Both the position numbers and the translations under genes were made by a program. 64,000 nucleotides of DNA from Cellulomonas sp. C5510 (GTDB lineage Bacteria; Actinomycetota; Actinomycetes; Actinomycetales; Cellulomonadaceae): contig NZ_CP081862.1 of NCBI RefSeq assembly GCF_019797765.1, positions 2,542,001 through 2,606,000 of the forward strand. The letters are read 5' to 3'. Within the stretch, counting starts at the first letter, position 1, and each line of letters starts with the position of its first letter. Shown piece by piece: positions 39,026 to 47,267 of this stretch. The notes beneath the pieces are model-generated. The model was not told where the DNA came from. It worked only from the letters and a program-made list of their open reading frames with translations, and did no database searches.

Positions 39026-40554
39026 GTCCCCGCCTGCCCGCGGGTCCGCAGCGCCATCGCGAGGCCGACCTCGGCGCGCGTCGGGGCGTCGATCCCCGCC
39101 AGGTCCGCCACCGTCCACGCCACCCGGAGCACACGGTCCGCACCGCGGAGCGTCAACCAGCCCGCGTCGACGGCGTCGTCCACGTCGGTCAGCAGCCGCG
39201 GCCGCGCGCGGAGCCGGTCGCGCAGCTCACGTCCGGGCACCTCGGCGTTGGCCCTCCAGGGTGTGCCGGCCCACCGCGCCGTCTGCGCCACGCGCGCCGC
39301 GGCCACCCGGGCGGCCACGGTCGCGGTGCTCTCGCCGGGCGCCGCGAGGTGCGCGCGCCCGACCGGCGGGACCTCGACCTGCACGTCCACCCGGTCCAGC
39401 AGCGGGCCGGAGATCCGGCCGAAGTACCGCCGCCGCTCCAGCGACGTGCAGTCGCACCCGAGACCGGCCCCCGTGGCGCGGCCGCAGGGGCACGGGTTCG
39501 CGGCGAGCACGAGCTGGAACCGGGCCGGGTAGCGGGCGGCACCACCCGAACGGTGGATGACGAGCTCGCCGTGCTCGAGCGGTTGCCGCAGCGTCTGGAG
39601 CACAGCGGCGGGGAACTCCGGCGCCTCGTCCATGAACAGGACCCCGCGGTGCGCCCGCGACGCCGCTCCCGGCCGCGGCGTGCCCGAGCCGCCGCCGATG
39701 ATGCTGGCCGGCGTCGCCGTGTGGTGAGGGTCCTCGAACGGCGGTCGACGCAGCAGCCCGCCGGAGGGGTCGAACGTCCCGGCGACGGAGTGCACGGCGG
39801 TCACCTCGACCGCGTCCGCCTCGCCGAGGTCGGGGAGCAGGCCGGGCAGGCGGGACGCGAGCATCGTCTTGCCCGCACCGGGCGGCCCGACCAGCAGCAG
39901 GTGGTGGGCTCCGGCGGCGGCGACCTCCACCGCGGTGCGCGCCTCCGGCTGGCCGAGCACGTCCGCGAGGTCGCCGACCGGCTCCCGCCTGCGGGCAGCT
40001 CCCCGGTCGGGTGACACGGCGACCACCTCGGGCACCTCGACCGCACCGCCGTGCCGCCGCACGACCTCCGCGAGGCTCCGGCAGCCGGTGACCCGCGCAC
40101 CCGGTACCAGCGCGGCCTCGGCGGCGTCCGCGACCGGCACGACGACATCCGGCTGCCCGGCCGCGACAGCGGCCGCCACTGCCGGCAGGACGCCCCGCAC
40201 CGGACGGAGCCGCCCGTCGAGGCCGAGCTCGCCCAGGTGGACGGCGCGGGCCGCGGCCTCCGCGTCCACCATCCCGGCAGCCGCGAGCACCGACACGGCG
40301 ACGGCCAGGTCGAAGCCCGGGCCGGACTTCGGCAGCGCGGCCGGGGACAGGTTCACGGTGATGCGACGGTTCGGCCACGTCAGCCCCGTGGAACCGACCG
40401 CGGCGCGTACCCGGTCCCGCGCCTCGGTCAGCGAGGCGTCCGGCAACCCGACGAGCGCGAACGCCGGCAGCGCGGAGGCCAGGTGCGCCTCGACGTCGAC
40501 GACGTGCCCGCGGAGCCCCACGAGGGCGACGGCGCGGGTGCGCCCCAGCACCAT
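39022..40554 (-). CDS. comM: YifB/ComM family Mg chelatase-like AAA+ ATPase
   Basis: A 510-residue protein: N-terminal Lon-protease-like domain (ALVGLRGHVVDVEAHLASAL, NLSPAALPKSGPGFDLAVA), AAA+ domain with Walker A GPPGAGKT at 223-230 and Walker B GVLFMDEAPEF, and a C-terminal Mg-chelatase-like domain (LDRVDVQVEVP). Homologues (ComM) are hexameric helicases that promote branch migration in natural transformation. Together with dprA and yraN it forms the conserved DNA-uptake-related trio. ATG 40554 overlaps the yraN stop (TGATG). Confidence 0.93.
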   Translation of the reverse strand: MVLGRTRAVALVGLRGHVVDVEAHLASALPAFALVGLPDASLTEARDRVRAAVGSTGLTWPNRRITVNLSPAALPKSGPGFDLAVAVSVLAAAGMVDAEAAARAVHLGELGLDGRLRPVRGVLPAVAAAVAAGQPDVVVPVADAAEAALVPGARVTGCRSLAEVVRRHGGAVEVPEVVAVSPDRGAARRREPVGDLADVLGQPEARTAVEVAAAGAHHLLLVGPPGAGKTMLASRLPGLLPDLGEADAVEVTAVHSVAGTFDPSGGLLRRPPFEDPHHTATPASIIGGGSGTPRPGAASRAHRGVLFMDEAPEFPAAVLQTLRQPLEHGELVIHRSGGAARYPARFQLVLAANPCPCGRATGAGLGCDCTSLERRRYFGRISGPLLDRVDVQVEVPPVGRAHLAAPGESTATVAARVAAARVAQTARWAGTPWRANAEVPGRELRDRLRARPRLLTDVDDAVDAGWLTLRGADRVLRVAWTVADLAGIDAPTRAEVGLAMALRTRGQAGT

Positions 40555-40916
40555 CAGCAGATCCCCCGCACGTGCTCCAGCTGGGGTTGCTCGGTACGCC
40601 GCAGCTCCACGGCCACCACGTCCAGGCGCACTCCGCCCGCACGGACGTCGTGCGTCGCGAGCCAGTGCGCGAGCAGCCGCCGCAGCCGCCGGACCTTCGC
40701 GGGCGTGACCGCCTCGGCAGGCGTCCCGAAAGCCCGCGACGTGCGGGTCTTGACCTCGACGCCGACGACCTCGTCGGCGTCGGGGTCGAACGCGACGATG
40801 TCGAGCTCGCCCCCCGGACCGAACCAGTTCCGGTCCAGGACCTCGAACCCCTCGCCCCGCAGGGCGTCCGCCGCCAGGCCCTCGCCGAGCCGGCCCGTCT
40901 CGTTCCTCGTGCGCAT
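40554..40916 (-). CDS. YraN family endonuclease-like protein (UPF0102)
   Basis: A 120-residue protein with the restriction-endonuclease-like core: G(R/E)xGEGLAADAL, then NWFGPGGELDIVAFD, and VVGVEVKTRTSRAFG, with the catalytic-type residues Glu, Asp and EVK all in place. The biological role is unknown; linkage to comM and dprA suggests DNA processing. ATG 40916 was chosen because GGAGG lies 8 nt before it; GTG 40925 would sit directly on that site. Confidence 0.9.
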   Translation of the reverse strand: MRTRNETGRLGEGLAADALRGEGFEVLDRNWFGPGGELDIVAFDPDADEVVGVEVKTRTSRAFGTPAEAVTPAKVRRLRRLLAHWLATHDVRAGGVRLDVVAVELRRTEQPQLEHVRGIC

Positions 40917-41055
40917 CAGCGTCACCTCCGGGCACGAGCGTGGCCCGGGAGCAGCGCCTCCGTCCGGCTCGGACGGCCGGGCCTGGGGACGACGCGGACC
41001 CCGTCACCCTGTGGAGGAGCGGGCACCCGTCCCGTGCGTGGCAGGCCGGCGCGGG

Positions 41056-41379
41056 TCAGCGCGTGAAGCCGGAGCCTCCGCCGAGGTCGAGGTCCGCCTT
41101 GACGAGCTCTTCGACGTTGACGTCCTTGAACGTCACCACCCGCACCGACTTCACGAACCGGGCCGACCGGTAGACGTCCCACACCCACGCGTCGGCGAGC
41201 GTCACCTCGAAGTAGACCTCGCCGGCCGCGGACCGCACCTGCAGGTCGACGTGGTTGGCGAGGTAGAACCGGCGCTCGGTCTCCACGACGTACGAGAACA
41301 GCCCGACCGCGTCCCGGTACTCGCGGTAGAGCGCGAGCTCCATGTCGGTCTCGTAGTTCTCCAGGTCCTCCGCACTCAC
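41056..41379 (-). CDS. DUF2469 family conserved actinobacterial protein
   Basis: A 107-residue acidic protein (SAEDLENYETDMELALYREY, FYLANHVDLQVRSA, VYFEVTLADAWVWDVYR) found in most actinobacteria between rnhB and yraN. Function unknown. GTG 41379 is chosen since the conserved protein begins at SAEDLENYE and GATGAT lies 6 nt before; ATG 41397 would add six residues. Confidence 0.88.
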   Translation of the reverse strand: MSAEDLENYETDMELALYREYRDAVGLFSYVVETERRFYLANHVDLQVRSAAGEVYFEVTLADAWVWDVYRSARFVKSVRVVTFKDVNVEELVKADLDLGGGSGFTR

Positions 41380-41433
41380 CGGTCCATCATCCCCCATCCG
41401 GGCGCGGGCGCCCGCACCGGGAGGCCGCCGTGC

Positions 41434-42330
41434 TCATCCGGCGACGTCGAGCCGCGGGTCGAGCAGCGCACCGAGGGGCAGCACGCCGGGGGCGGAACCG
41501 CTCTCGACGCGGACGGGCTCCCCCGCCGCCGCCAGCCCCTCGGCCTCCCGCTGCGGCAGCCGCCAGGACGTGCGGTGGTGCGGCGTCGGCCCCAGCCGGC
41601 GCAGGGCCGCCAGGTGCTCGGGTGCCGAGTAGCCCTTGTTCTCCGCCCAGCCGTACTCCGGGTGGTCCTGGGCGAGCCGCACCATGATCGCGTCCCGCTC
41701 GGTCTTGGCGAGGATGCTCGCGGCGGCCACGGCGGCGCACCGCAGGTCCGCCTTGACCATCGTCCGCACCGGGGGCACCACGTCCAGCACCGGCGGCACC
41801 ACGTCCAGCACCGGCGGCGGGCCGAGCAGGGCGTCCTGGAGGGGCGCCGTGACGTAGTCGTGGTTGCCGTCGAGCAGCAGCGTGGCGGGCGGCACCGTCA
41901 GGGCCGCGATCGCTCGGTGGGCCGCGAGGCGCAGCGCCGCGATGATGCCGTACCGGTCGATCTCGGAGGGCTCGGCGTGGCCGACCGACCAGCACGCCGC
42001 CCAGCGACGGATCAGCGGCGCCAGCCGCTCCCGGGCGTCCGGCGTGAGGAGCTTGCTGTCGCGGACCCCCTGCGGGGCGGAGCGGGTCTCGGCCGTGACG
42101 ACGACGACGCCGACGGTCACCGGACCGCTCAGGCTCCCGCGCCCGACCTCGTCGACGCACGCGAGCGCCGGCACGCCGTCGCGCAGGATCTGCCGTTCGA
42201 CACGCAGCGTGGGCGCCCCGGACCGGCCGGCCGCACCCGCCCGCGCACGCGCCGCACCCGCCCGCGCGCGCGCCGCACCACCCCCGCCACCGACGGGCCC
42301 GCGGTCCCCCGGGCTCACGGACGTGCTCAC
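41434..42330 (-). CDS. rnhB: Ribonuclease HII
   Basis: A 298-residue RNase HII that cuts RNA-DNA hybrids and single ribonucleotides in DNA. The first catalytic motif is [15 protein letters not shown], with [10 protein letters not shown] and [22 protein letters not shown] (pieces [17 protein letters not shown]) supplying other acidic residues. Two oddities: an N-terminal extension with ARARAGA repeats (about 20-36) and a doubled PPVLDVV insert from a 21-bp tandem repeat before VRTMVKAD. The usual length is 200-260. GTG 42330 overlaps the lepB stop (GTGA). Confidence 0.94.
   Translation of the reverse strand: MSTSVSPGDRGPVGGGGGAARARAGAARARAGAAGRSGAPTLRVERQILRDGVPALACVDEVGRGSLSGPVTVGVVVVTAETRSAPQGVRDSKLLTPDARERLAPLIRRWAACWSVGHAEPSEIDRYGIIAALRLAAHRAIAALTVPPATLLLDGNHDYVTAPLQDALLGPPPVLDVVPPVLDVVPPVRTMVKADLRCAAVAAASILAKTERDAIMVRLAQDHPEYGWAENKGYSAPEHLAALRRLGPTPHHRTSWRLPQREAEGLAAAGEPVRVESGSAPGVLPLGALLDPRLDVAG
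41774..41815 (-). repeat. Two exact 21-bp tandem repeats inside rnhB
   Basis: Copies at 41774-41794 and 41795-41815 are identical and encode VLDVVPP twice. They keep the reading frame. Confidence 0.9.
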
Positions 42331-43061
42331 GACGCGTCCGGCACGGCCTCGAAGACCTCGCCGGGGTTCCGCAGCAGGCTGATGCGGTCGAGCGGCCAGA
42401 GCGTCACGAACGCGGTGCCGACGACGTCGGAGACGGGCACGGCACCTCCCCCGGGGTCACCCAGGTGCCAGCGCGAGTCCGCGGAGTGCTGGCGGTTGTC
42501 GCCCATCACCCACAGCGAGCCCTCGGGCACGGTCACGTCGAAGGCGATCTCGCTGGGCCCGGCTCCCGGCGCGAGGTACGCGGACTCGTCCACCGGGACG
42601 CCGTTGACGGTCACCGGCGAGCCGTCACCGGCCGAGGCCACCCGGTCGCCGGGCAGGCCGATCACGCGCTTGATGAGGTGGTCCTCGGACTGCTGGGGCA
42701 TGAGCCCGATCGCGATGAGCACGTCCTGCAGGGCGTTGGTCTCGGGCACGTCCTGCTCGGTCAGCCAGCCGCCGGGGTCGGCGAACACCACGACGTCCCC
42801 GCGGTGCAGGTCGAACGGGCCGGGCGCGAGCTTGTTCACCAGCACGCGGTCGCCCTCGAGCAGCGTGTCGTGCATGGACGCGCTCGGGATGAAGAACGCC
42901 TGCACCAGGAACGTCTTGACGACCCACGACAGCACCACGGCGCTGACCAGGATGATGGCGGTCTCCCGCAGGAACGACGCGACCGGTCCCCTCCGGCGGC
43001 TCCCGGGTGCTGCGGCCCGCTGCTCGGCGTGGCCGGCGCGGGCCTCGTGCTGATCCGTCAC
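42327..43061 (-). CDS. lepB: Signal peptidase I
   Basis: A 244-residue membrane protease with one N-terminal helix ([19 protein letters not shown]). The catalytic Ser is S62 in [19 protein letters not shown] and the Lys is K131 in [14 protein letters not shown]; box E is [12 protein letters not shown]. It removes signal peptides from Sec/Tat substrates. GTG 43061 has GGGAGAG upstream; a longer frame overlaps the rplS terminator and is unlikely. Follows rplS. Confidence 0.95.
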   Translation of the reverse strand: MTDQHEARAGHAEQRAAAPGSRRRGPVASFLRETAIILVSAVVLSWVVKTFLVQAFFIPSASMHDTLLEGDRVLVNKLAPGPFDLHRGDVVVFADPGGWLTEQDVPETNALQDVLIAIGLMPQQSEDHLIKRVIGLPGDRVASAGDGSPVTVNGVPVDESAYLAPGAGPSEIAFDVTVPEGSLWVMGDNRQHSADSRWHLGDPGGGAVPVSDVVGTAFVTLWPLDRISLLRNPGEVFEAVPDAS

Positions 43062-43144
43062 CGGGTCACTCTCCCACGTCGCACGGGCCCGGACCGCCCC
43101 GGCTCCCGGTGTCCACGGAATCTCCCCGGTCGCGGCGGGACGAC

Positions 43145-43179
43145 GGACGGGCGGCACCCCGTGGGGGTACCGCCCGTCC
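43145..43179 (-). terminator. Hairpin terminator after rplS
   Basis: GGACGGGCGG and ACCCC pair with GGGGT and CCGCCCGTCC (one C/A mismatch, 3-nt loop), 15 bp after the rplS stop and before lepB. Confidence 0.75.
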
Positions 43180-43194
43180 GCGTGCTGCGGGGTC

Positions 43195-43563
43195 TCAGGC
43201 CTTCTTGGCCGGGACCGACTCGCGCTTCTCCTTGATCTTGGCCTTCTTGCCGCGGAGGTTGCGCAGGTAGTAGAGCTTCGCGCGACGCACGTCACCGCGG
43301 GTGACGACCTCGACGGAGTCCAGCGTCGGGGAGTGCACCGGGAAGGTGCGCTCGACGCCCACGCCGAACGAGACCTTGCGGACCGTGAAGGTCTCCCGCA
43401 CGCCGTCGCCCTGGCGGGCGATCACGACGCCCTGGAACACCTGGACGCGGGAGCGGTTGCCCTCCACGACCTTGACGTTGACCTTCAGGGTGTCACCGGG
43501 GCGGAAGTCCGGGACGTCGGTGCGGAGGGAGGCCGCATCGAGCTGGTCGAGGATGTGGGACAT
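43195..43563 (-). CDS. rplS: 50S ribosomal protein L19
   Basis: A 122-residue L19, located at the 30S-50S interface. The pattern [51 protein letters not shown] and [16 protein letters not shown] is canonical. ATG 43563; the upstream open frame is leader. It has its own upstream region of 210 bp with a TGGCACA-type promoter motif, and a terminator behind it, so it is probably a single-gene unit within the rpsP-trmD-rplS order. Confidence 0.97.
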   Translation of the reverse strand: MSHILDQLDAASLRTDVPDFRPGDTLKVNVKVVEGNRSRVQVFQGVVIARQGDGVRETFTVRKVSFGVGVERTFPVHSPTLDSVEVVTRGDVRRAKLYYLRNLRGKKAKIKEKRESVPAKKA

Positions 43564-43716
43564 GGGTCGTCGCTTTCCCGCCGTGCCACAGGTCACGCGC
43601 GTCGTCGTCGGCGCCCTGCGGCGCCGGGATGGCAGTGAGCGGTGTGCGGCCGATCGCTCGGCAGGTCGTGGGTCGTCTCCCCTGTGGCAGAGACGCGGCC
43701 GTCGCGCACCGACCGA

Positions 43717-43727
43717 CCAGTGTGCCA
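43717..43727 (-). promoter_or_regulatory. TGGCACACTGG motif upstream of rplS
   Basis: On the minus strand TGGCACACTGG lies about 154 nt before the rplS start. Ten of eleven bases match the motif before rpsP. CACACT may be the -10 element. Confidence 0.4.
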
Positions 43728-43773
43728 CACCCGCCTGGGACGGGAGAAACCGGCGGCCGGGCGCCGGAGCGCG

Positions 43774-44550
43774 TCAGGCCCGGGACACGCCCTCGTCGCC
43801 GACCTCCCAGCCGAGCCCGGACAGCAGGTCACGGTCGGCCCGGTCGAGCGCCGCCGGGTCGACGCGCTCCAGGAGGTCGGGACGCCGTTCGGCGGTCCGC
43901 TCCAGGGCCTGGTCGCGCCGCCAGCGCCCGACCCGCCCGTGGTGCCCCGACAGCAGCACCTCCGGGACGTCCAGCTCTCGCCACGTCGGCGGCTTCGTGT
44001 AGACGGGGTACTCGAGCAGGCCGGCGCTGCCGTGCGACTCCTCGACGAGCGACGCGGGGTTGCCCACGACGCCGGGCAGCAGCCGCACGACGGCCTCGAC
44101 GAGCACCAGCGCGGCCGCCTCGCCGCCGTTGAGCACGTAGTCGCCGAGCGAGTACTCGCTGACGCGGACGCCGGGCCGGGCCGCGTAGTGCTCGGCGACC
44201 CGGGCGTCGATGCCCTCGTAGCGCCCGCACGCGACGACGAGGTGATCGTCGGCCGCCCACTGCTCGGCGTGCCGCTGCGTGAACGGCGCCCCGGACGGCG
44301 TCGGGAGCAGCAGGTGCGTCCCCTCGCCGACGAGCTCGTCGAGCGCCGTCCCCCACACGTCGGGCTTCATGACCATGCCGGCTCCGCCGCCGAAGGGCGT
44401 GTCGTCCACGGTGCGGTGCCGGTCGGTCGTCCAGTCCCGCAGGTCGTGGACGCGCAGGTCGACGAGCCCGGCCGCCCGCGCCTTGCCCACCAGGGACAGC
44501 CCGAGCGGGCTCAGGTAGTCCGGGAAGATCGTGACGATGTCGATGCGCAC
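43774..44550 (-). CDS. trmD: tRNA (guanine37-N1)-methyltransferase
   Basis: A 258-residue TrmD with the deep-trefoil-knot SAM site: [14 protein letters not shown] at the start, [28 protein letters not shown], and [20 protein letters not shown]. It makes m1G37, which prevents frameshifting. GTG 44550 is one base after the rimM stop (TGACGTG). No terminator separates it from rplS but the 210-bp gap suggests separate transcription. Confidence 0.96.
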   Translation of the reverse strand: MRIDIVTIFPDYLSPLGLSLVGKARAAGLVDLRVHDLRDWTTDRHRTVDDTPFGGGAGMVMKPDVWGTALDELVGEGTHLLLPTPSGAPFTQRHAEQWAADDHLVVACGRYEGIDARVAEHYAARPGVRVSEYSLGDYVLNGGEAAALVLVEAVVRLLPGVVGNPASLVEESHGSAGLLEYPVYTKPPTWRELDVPEVLLSGHHGRVGRWRRDQALERTAERRPDLLERVDPAALDRADRDLLSGLGWEVGDEGVSRA

Positions 44551-44551
44551 G

Positions 44552-45115
44552 TCAGTCGTCGTCCCCCGCGGAGGTCCCCGAGGTCTCGTCGCTGACCACC
44601 AGGTTCGCCGCGTCGGACGCCAGCAGCCCGCCGGGCGGGTCCAGCACCACGCGGCCGCCCGGGACGTCCACGACGGGCACGATGGCCCGGACGAACGGCA
44701 CCAGGGTCCGCGCGCCGTCGGGCTCGCGGAGCACCAGCGCGTCGTGGGCCGGCAGGTGCTCCAGCCCGACGACCTCCCCCAGCACCCGGCCGTCGACGTG
44801 CTCGGCACGCAGCCCGGCGAGCTCGTGCGGGTACCACGCGTCCTCGTCGTCGCCCTCGTCGGCCACGTCCACCAGCAGGTCGACGCCGCGCAGCGCCTCC
44901 GCAGCCGTCCGGTCCCCCGCCTCGGCGAACGTGACGTACCAGCGGCCCTGCTGGACCCGCGTGCCCGCCACGGTCAGCGGTCCGCTCGCCGGCGGGTCGG
45001 TGGGCAGCACGGTCCCGGTGGCGAGCCGGGCCTCCGGCTCGTCGGTGCGCAGGTCGAGGGCGACCTCGCCCCGCAGTCCGTGGGCGCGGCCGATGCGGGC
45101 GACCGTCAGCAGCAT
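44552..45115 (-). CDS. rimM: Ribosome maturation factor RimM
   Basis: A 187-residue RimM: N-terminal domain [19 protein letters not shown], and the PRC-barrel C-terminal domain ([41 protein letters not shown] in parts). It works on the 30S head with S19. ATG 45115 with AGAGGAA upstream. A strong terminator lies between khpA and this gene, so rimM-trmD forms its own unit. Confidence 0.95.
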   Translation of the reverse strand: MLLTVARIGRAHGLRGEVALDLRTDEPEARLATGTVLPTDPPASGPLTVAGTRVQQGRWYVTFAEAGDRTAAEALRGVDLLVDVADEGDDEDAWYPHELAGLRAEHVDGRVLGEVVGLEHLPAHDALVLREPDGARTLVPFVRAIVPVVDVPGGRVVLDPPGGLLASDAANLVVSDETSGTSAGDDD

Positions 45116-45206
45116 GGGGTTCCTCTCGGGGCGTCCGGCTGTCGGACCAGGGTAGGGCCCCGGTCCACGCCGGGCGGAGCAGGGCAGGGCAGGGCAGCGT
45201 GGGCAC

Positions 45207-45244
45207 GGCACAGGCCCGGTCCCTGCTGGGACCGGGCCTGTGCC
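45207..45244 (-). terminator. Hairpin terminator after rpsP-khpA
   Basis: Perfect 17-bp stem (45207-45223 and 45228-45244) with a TGCT loop, 41 bp after the khpA stop. Just upstream of rimM, a short agggc pentamer repeat (about 45180-45196) follows. Confidence 0.8.
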
Positions 45245-45285
45245 GGTGTCTCACCGCGCCGCGCGGAGCGGCACGGGTGCGCGGC

Positions 45286-45525
45286 TCACCGCCGGGCGAC
45301 GTCCACGACGTCCACGCGCACGGGACCGTCGGCCGACAGCGCGCCGACGACGGTCCGCAGGGCGCGGGCGGTCCGGCCGCCGCGGCCGATGACCCGCCCG
45401 AGGTCGTCCGGGTGGACCCGGACCTCGAGCAGGTCGCCGCGGCGGAGCGTGCGGGCGTCCACCTGCACGTCGTCCGGGTGGTCGACGATGCCCCGGACCA
45501 GGTGCTCCAGCGCGTCGGCGAGCAT
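45286..45525 (-). CDS. khpA: KH-domain RNA-binding protein KhpA
   Basis: A 79-residue single KH-domain protein with the GxxG loop in DDLGRVIGRGGRTARALRTVV (piece VIGRGGRTA). KhpA forms complexes with KhpB in Gram-positive bacteria and affects cell division and small RNAs. It follows rpsP with a one-base TGATG overlap. Confidence 0.93.
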   Translation of the reverse strand: MLADALEHLVRGIVDHPDDVQVDARTLRRGDLLEVRVHPDDLGRVIGRGGRTARALRTVVGALSADGPVRVDVVDVARR

Positions 45526-45956
45526 CAGGCCTGCTCGTCCTCGGCCGGCGCCTCGTCAGCGGCCGGGGCCTCGGCGGCGGCGGCCTTCTTCTCGGACGCC
45601 TTGGCCTTGGCCTTCTCGGCGTCGGCGGCGACCGCGTCGACCGTGGCCTGGACGTCGGCCGGGGCGGCCTTGGTCCGCAGCGTGCCCTCGGCGCCCGGCA
45701 GGCCCTTGAACTTCTGCCAGTCACCGGTGACCTTGAGGAGCGCGAGGACCTGCTCGGACGGCTGCGCGCCGACGCCGAGCCAGTACTGCGCCCGCTCCGA
45801 GGAGATCTCGATGAGCGAGGGCTCCTCGGTGGGGTGGTACTTGCCGATCTCCTCGATGACGCGGCCGTCACGCTTGGTGCGGGAGTCCGCGACGACGACG
45901 CGGTAGTACGGCGCCCGGATCTTGCCGAGGCGCTTCAGGCGGATCTTGGTGGCCAC
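45525..45956 (-). CDS. rpsP: 30S ribosomal protein S16
   Basis: A 143-residue S16. The first 80 residues are canonical ([54 protein letters not shown] in part). The remaining 60 are an Ala/Glu/Lys-rich tail usual in actinobacteria. AGGAGAG precedes the GTG/ATG start. It is the first gene of the long block and has a promoter motif upstream. Confidence 0.96.
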   Translation of the reverse strand: MATKIRLKRLGKIRAPYYRVVVADSRTKRDGRVIEEIGKYHPTEEPSLIEISSERAQYWLGVGAQPSEQVLALLKVTGDWQKFKGLPGAEGTLRTKAAPADVQATVDAVAADAEKAKAKASEKKAAAAEAPAADEAPAEDEQA

Positions 45957-46084
45957 TGTGTGGTCTCTCCTGGGTGTCTACGGGGCGGTCGTCGCGTCCT
46001 GCACGTGGGGCATGCGGGACGGGTCCGACCTGGAGGACACGGCATCGCGCGGGTAGAGGGGCCGGGCGCGCCGAGTACAGCAGG

Positions 46085-46095
46085 CCATTGTGCCA
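46085..46095 (-). promoter_or_regulatory. TGGCACAATGG motif upstream of rpsP
   Basis: On the minus strand TGGCACAATGG lies about 129 nt before the rpsP start. It matches the motif before rplS at ten of eleven bases; CACAAT may be the -10 element. Confidence 0.45.
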
Positions 46096-46141
46096 GACGC
46101 GGGCGGCGGTCCCCAACCACCCGGGCGACGGGACGCGGGCG

Positions 46142-47233
46142 TCACGCCACGCGCACGCCCCGCAGCACGACCGCGCGCGGGGCGGCGAGCACGCGCACGT
46201 CCTCCCGCGGGTCGGCGTCGTACACGACGAGGTCGGCGCTCTCCCCCTCCGCGAGCCCCGGGACGCCGAGCCACGCCCGGGTGCGCCAGGACGCGGCCGC
46301 CACCACGTCGCGGGCCGGCAGCCCCGCCGCCACGAGTTCGGCCGCCTCGTCGGCGAGGCGTCCGTGCGCGAGGGTGCCGCCGGCGTCGGTGCCGACGAGG
46401 ACCGGGACGCCCGCGTCGTGCAGGTCGCGGACGTGGGCGTACCGGCGGGCGTGCATGCGCCGCATCCGCGCGGCGTACACGGGGTACCTCCCGGCACGCT
46501 CCGCGATGGCCCCGAACTGCGCGACCTGGAGCAGCGTCGCCGTGACCGGGATGCCGGCGGCGGCGATCCGCGCGATGTGCCGGTCCTGCGCCCCGGTGGC
46601 GTGCTCCAGGCAGTCCACGCCCGCGTCGAGCAGGTCGTCCAGCGCCTCCTCCGCGAACGTGTGCGCCGTGACCCGTGCGCCCGCCGCGTGGGCGACCCGC
46701 ACGGCCTCGGCCAGCACCTCCGCGGGCCACAGCGGCCGCAGGTCCCCGTCGGCCCCGAGGTCGCGGTCGATCCAGTCCGCGACGAGCTTCACCCAGCCGT
46801 CGCCGCGCGCGGCCTCCTCGGCCACGGCGGTCGGCAGCGCGTCCGGCGAGGCGAGCTCGCGGCCGTAGTGCCGCAGGTAGCGCTTCGGCAGCGCGAGGTG
46901 CCGCCCGGCCCGCAGCAGGCGCGGCAGGTCCGGCCGGTCGTGCACCCACGCCGTGTCGGCGGGCGACCCCGCGTCGCGGACCAGCAGCACGCCGGAGTCA
47001 CGGTCGGCGAGGGCCTGCGCCTGCGCGGTCGCGCGGTCGACGGCGCCCTCCGCGGCGAGGCCGATGTGGCAGTGCACGTCGACCAGCCCGGGCACGACCC
47101 ACCCGTCGACCCGCGTCGCCGCACCGCCCGCCGGACGCGCGAACGTGAGCCGCCCGCCGACGACCCACGCCTCGCCCACGACCCGGTCGTCGTCGAGGAC
47201 GACCGGACCGGTCAGGTGCAGCACGTCGGCCAC
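46142..47233 (-). CDS. Metal-dependent amidohydrolase family protein
   Basis: A 363-residue cyclic-amidohydrolase-fold protein. Metal ligands are in VDVHCHIGL (HxH), VKLV (Lys region), VTAHTFAEEAL, CLEHATG and LVGTDAGG. The C-terminal strand AEGESADLVVYDADP is the typical composite domain end. Related proteins act on cyclic amides, imidazolonepropionate-like or prolidase-type substrates; the reaction here is unknown. It follows ffh with 34 bp between, and GGAGG precedes the GTG. Confidence 0.88.
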   Translation of the reverse strand: MADVLHLTGPVVLDDDRVVGEAWVVGGRLTFARPAGGAATRVDGWVVPGLVDVHCHIGLAAEGAVDRATAQAQALADRDSGVLLVRDAGSPADTAWVHDRPDLPRLLRAGRHLALPKRYLRHYGRELASPDALPTAVAEEAARGDGWVKLVADWIDRDLGADGDLRPLWPAEVLAEAVRVAHAAGARVTAHTFAEEALDDLLDAGVDCLEHATGAQDRHIARIAAAGIPVTATLLQVAQFGAIAERAGRYPVYAARMRRMHARRYAHVRDLHDAGVPVLVGTDAGGTLAHGRLADEAAELVAAGLPARDVVAAASWRTRAWLGVPGLAEGESADLVVYDADPREDVRVLAAPRAVVLRGVRVA

Positions 47234-47267
47234 GGCGCCTCCCCCGGCGATCCGCCCGCCCGTCCGG

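Noticed and set aside
39022..40916. comM, dprA and yraN as part of a defence island
   Set aside because: These are core DNA-uptake-related genes in their usual actinobacterial order; no restriction, toxin or CRISPR genes are adjacent.
45180..45197. agggc pentamer repeat before rimM
   Set aside because: Only about three and a half copies in non-coding DNA; no sign of function apart from lying between terminator and promoter.
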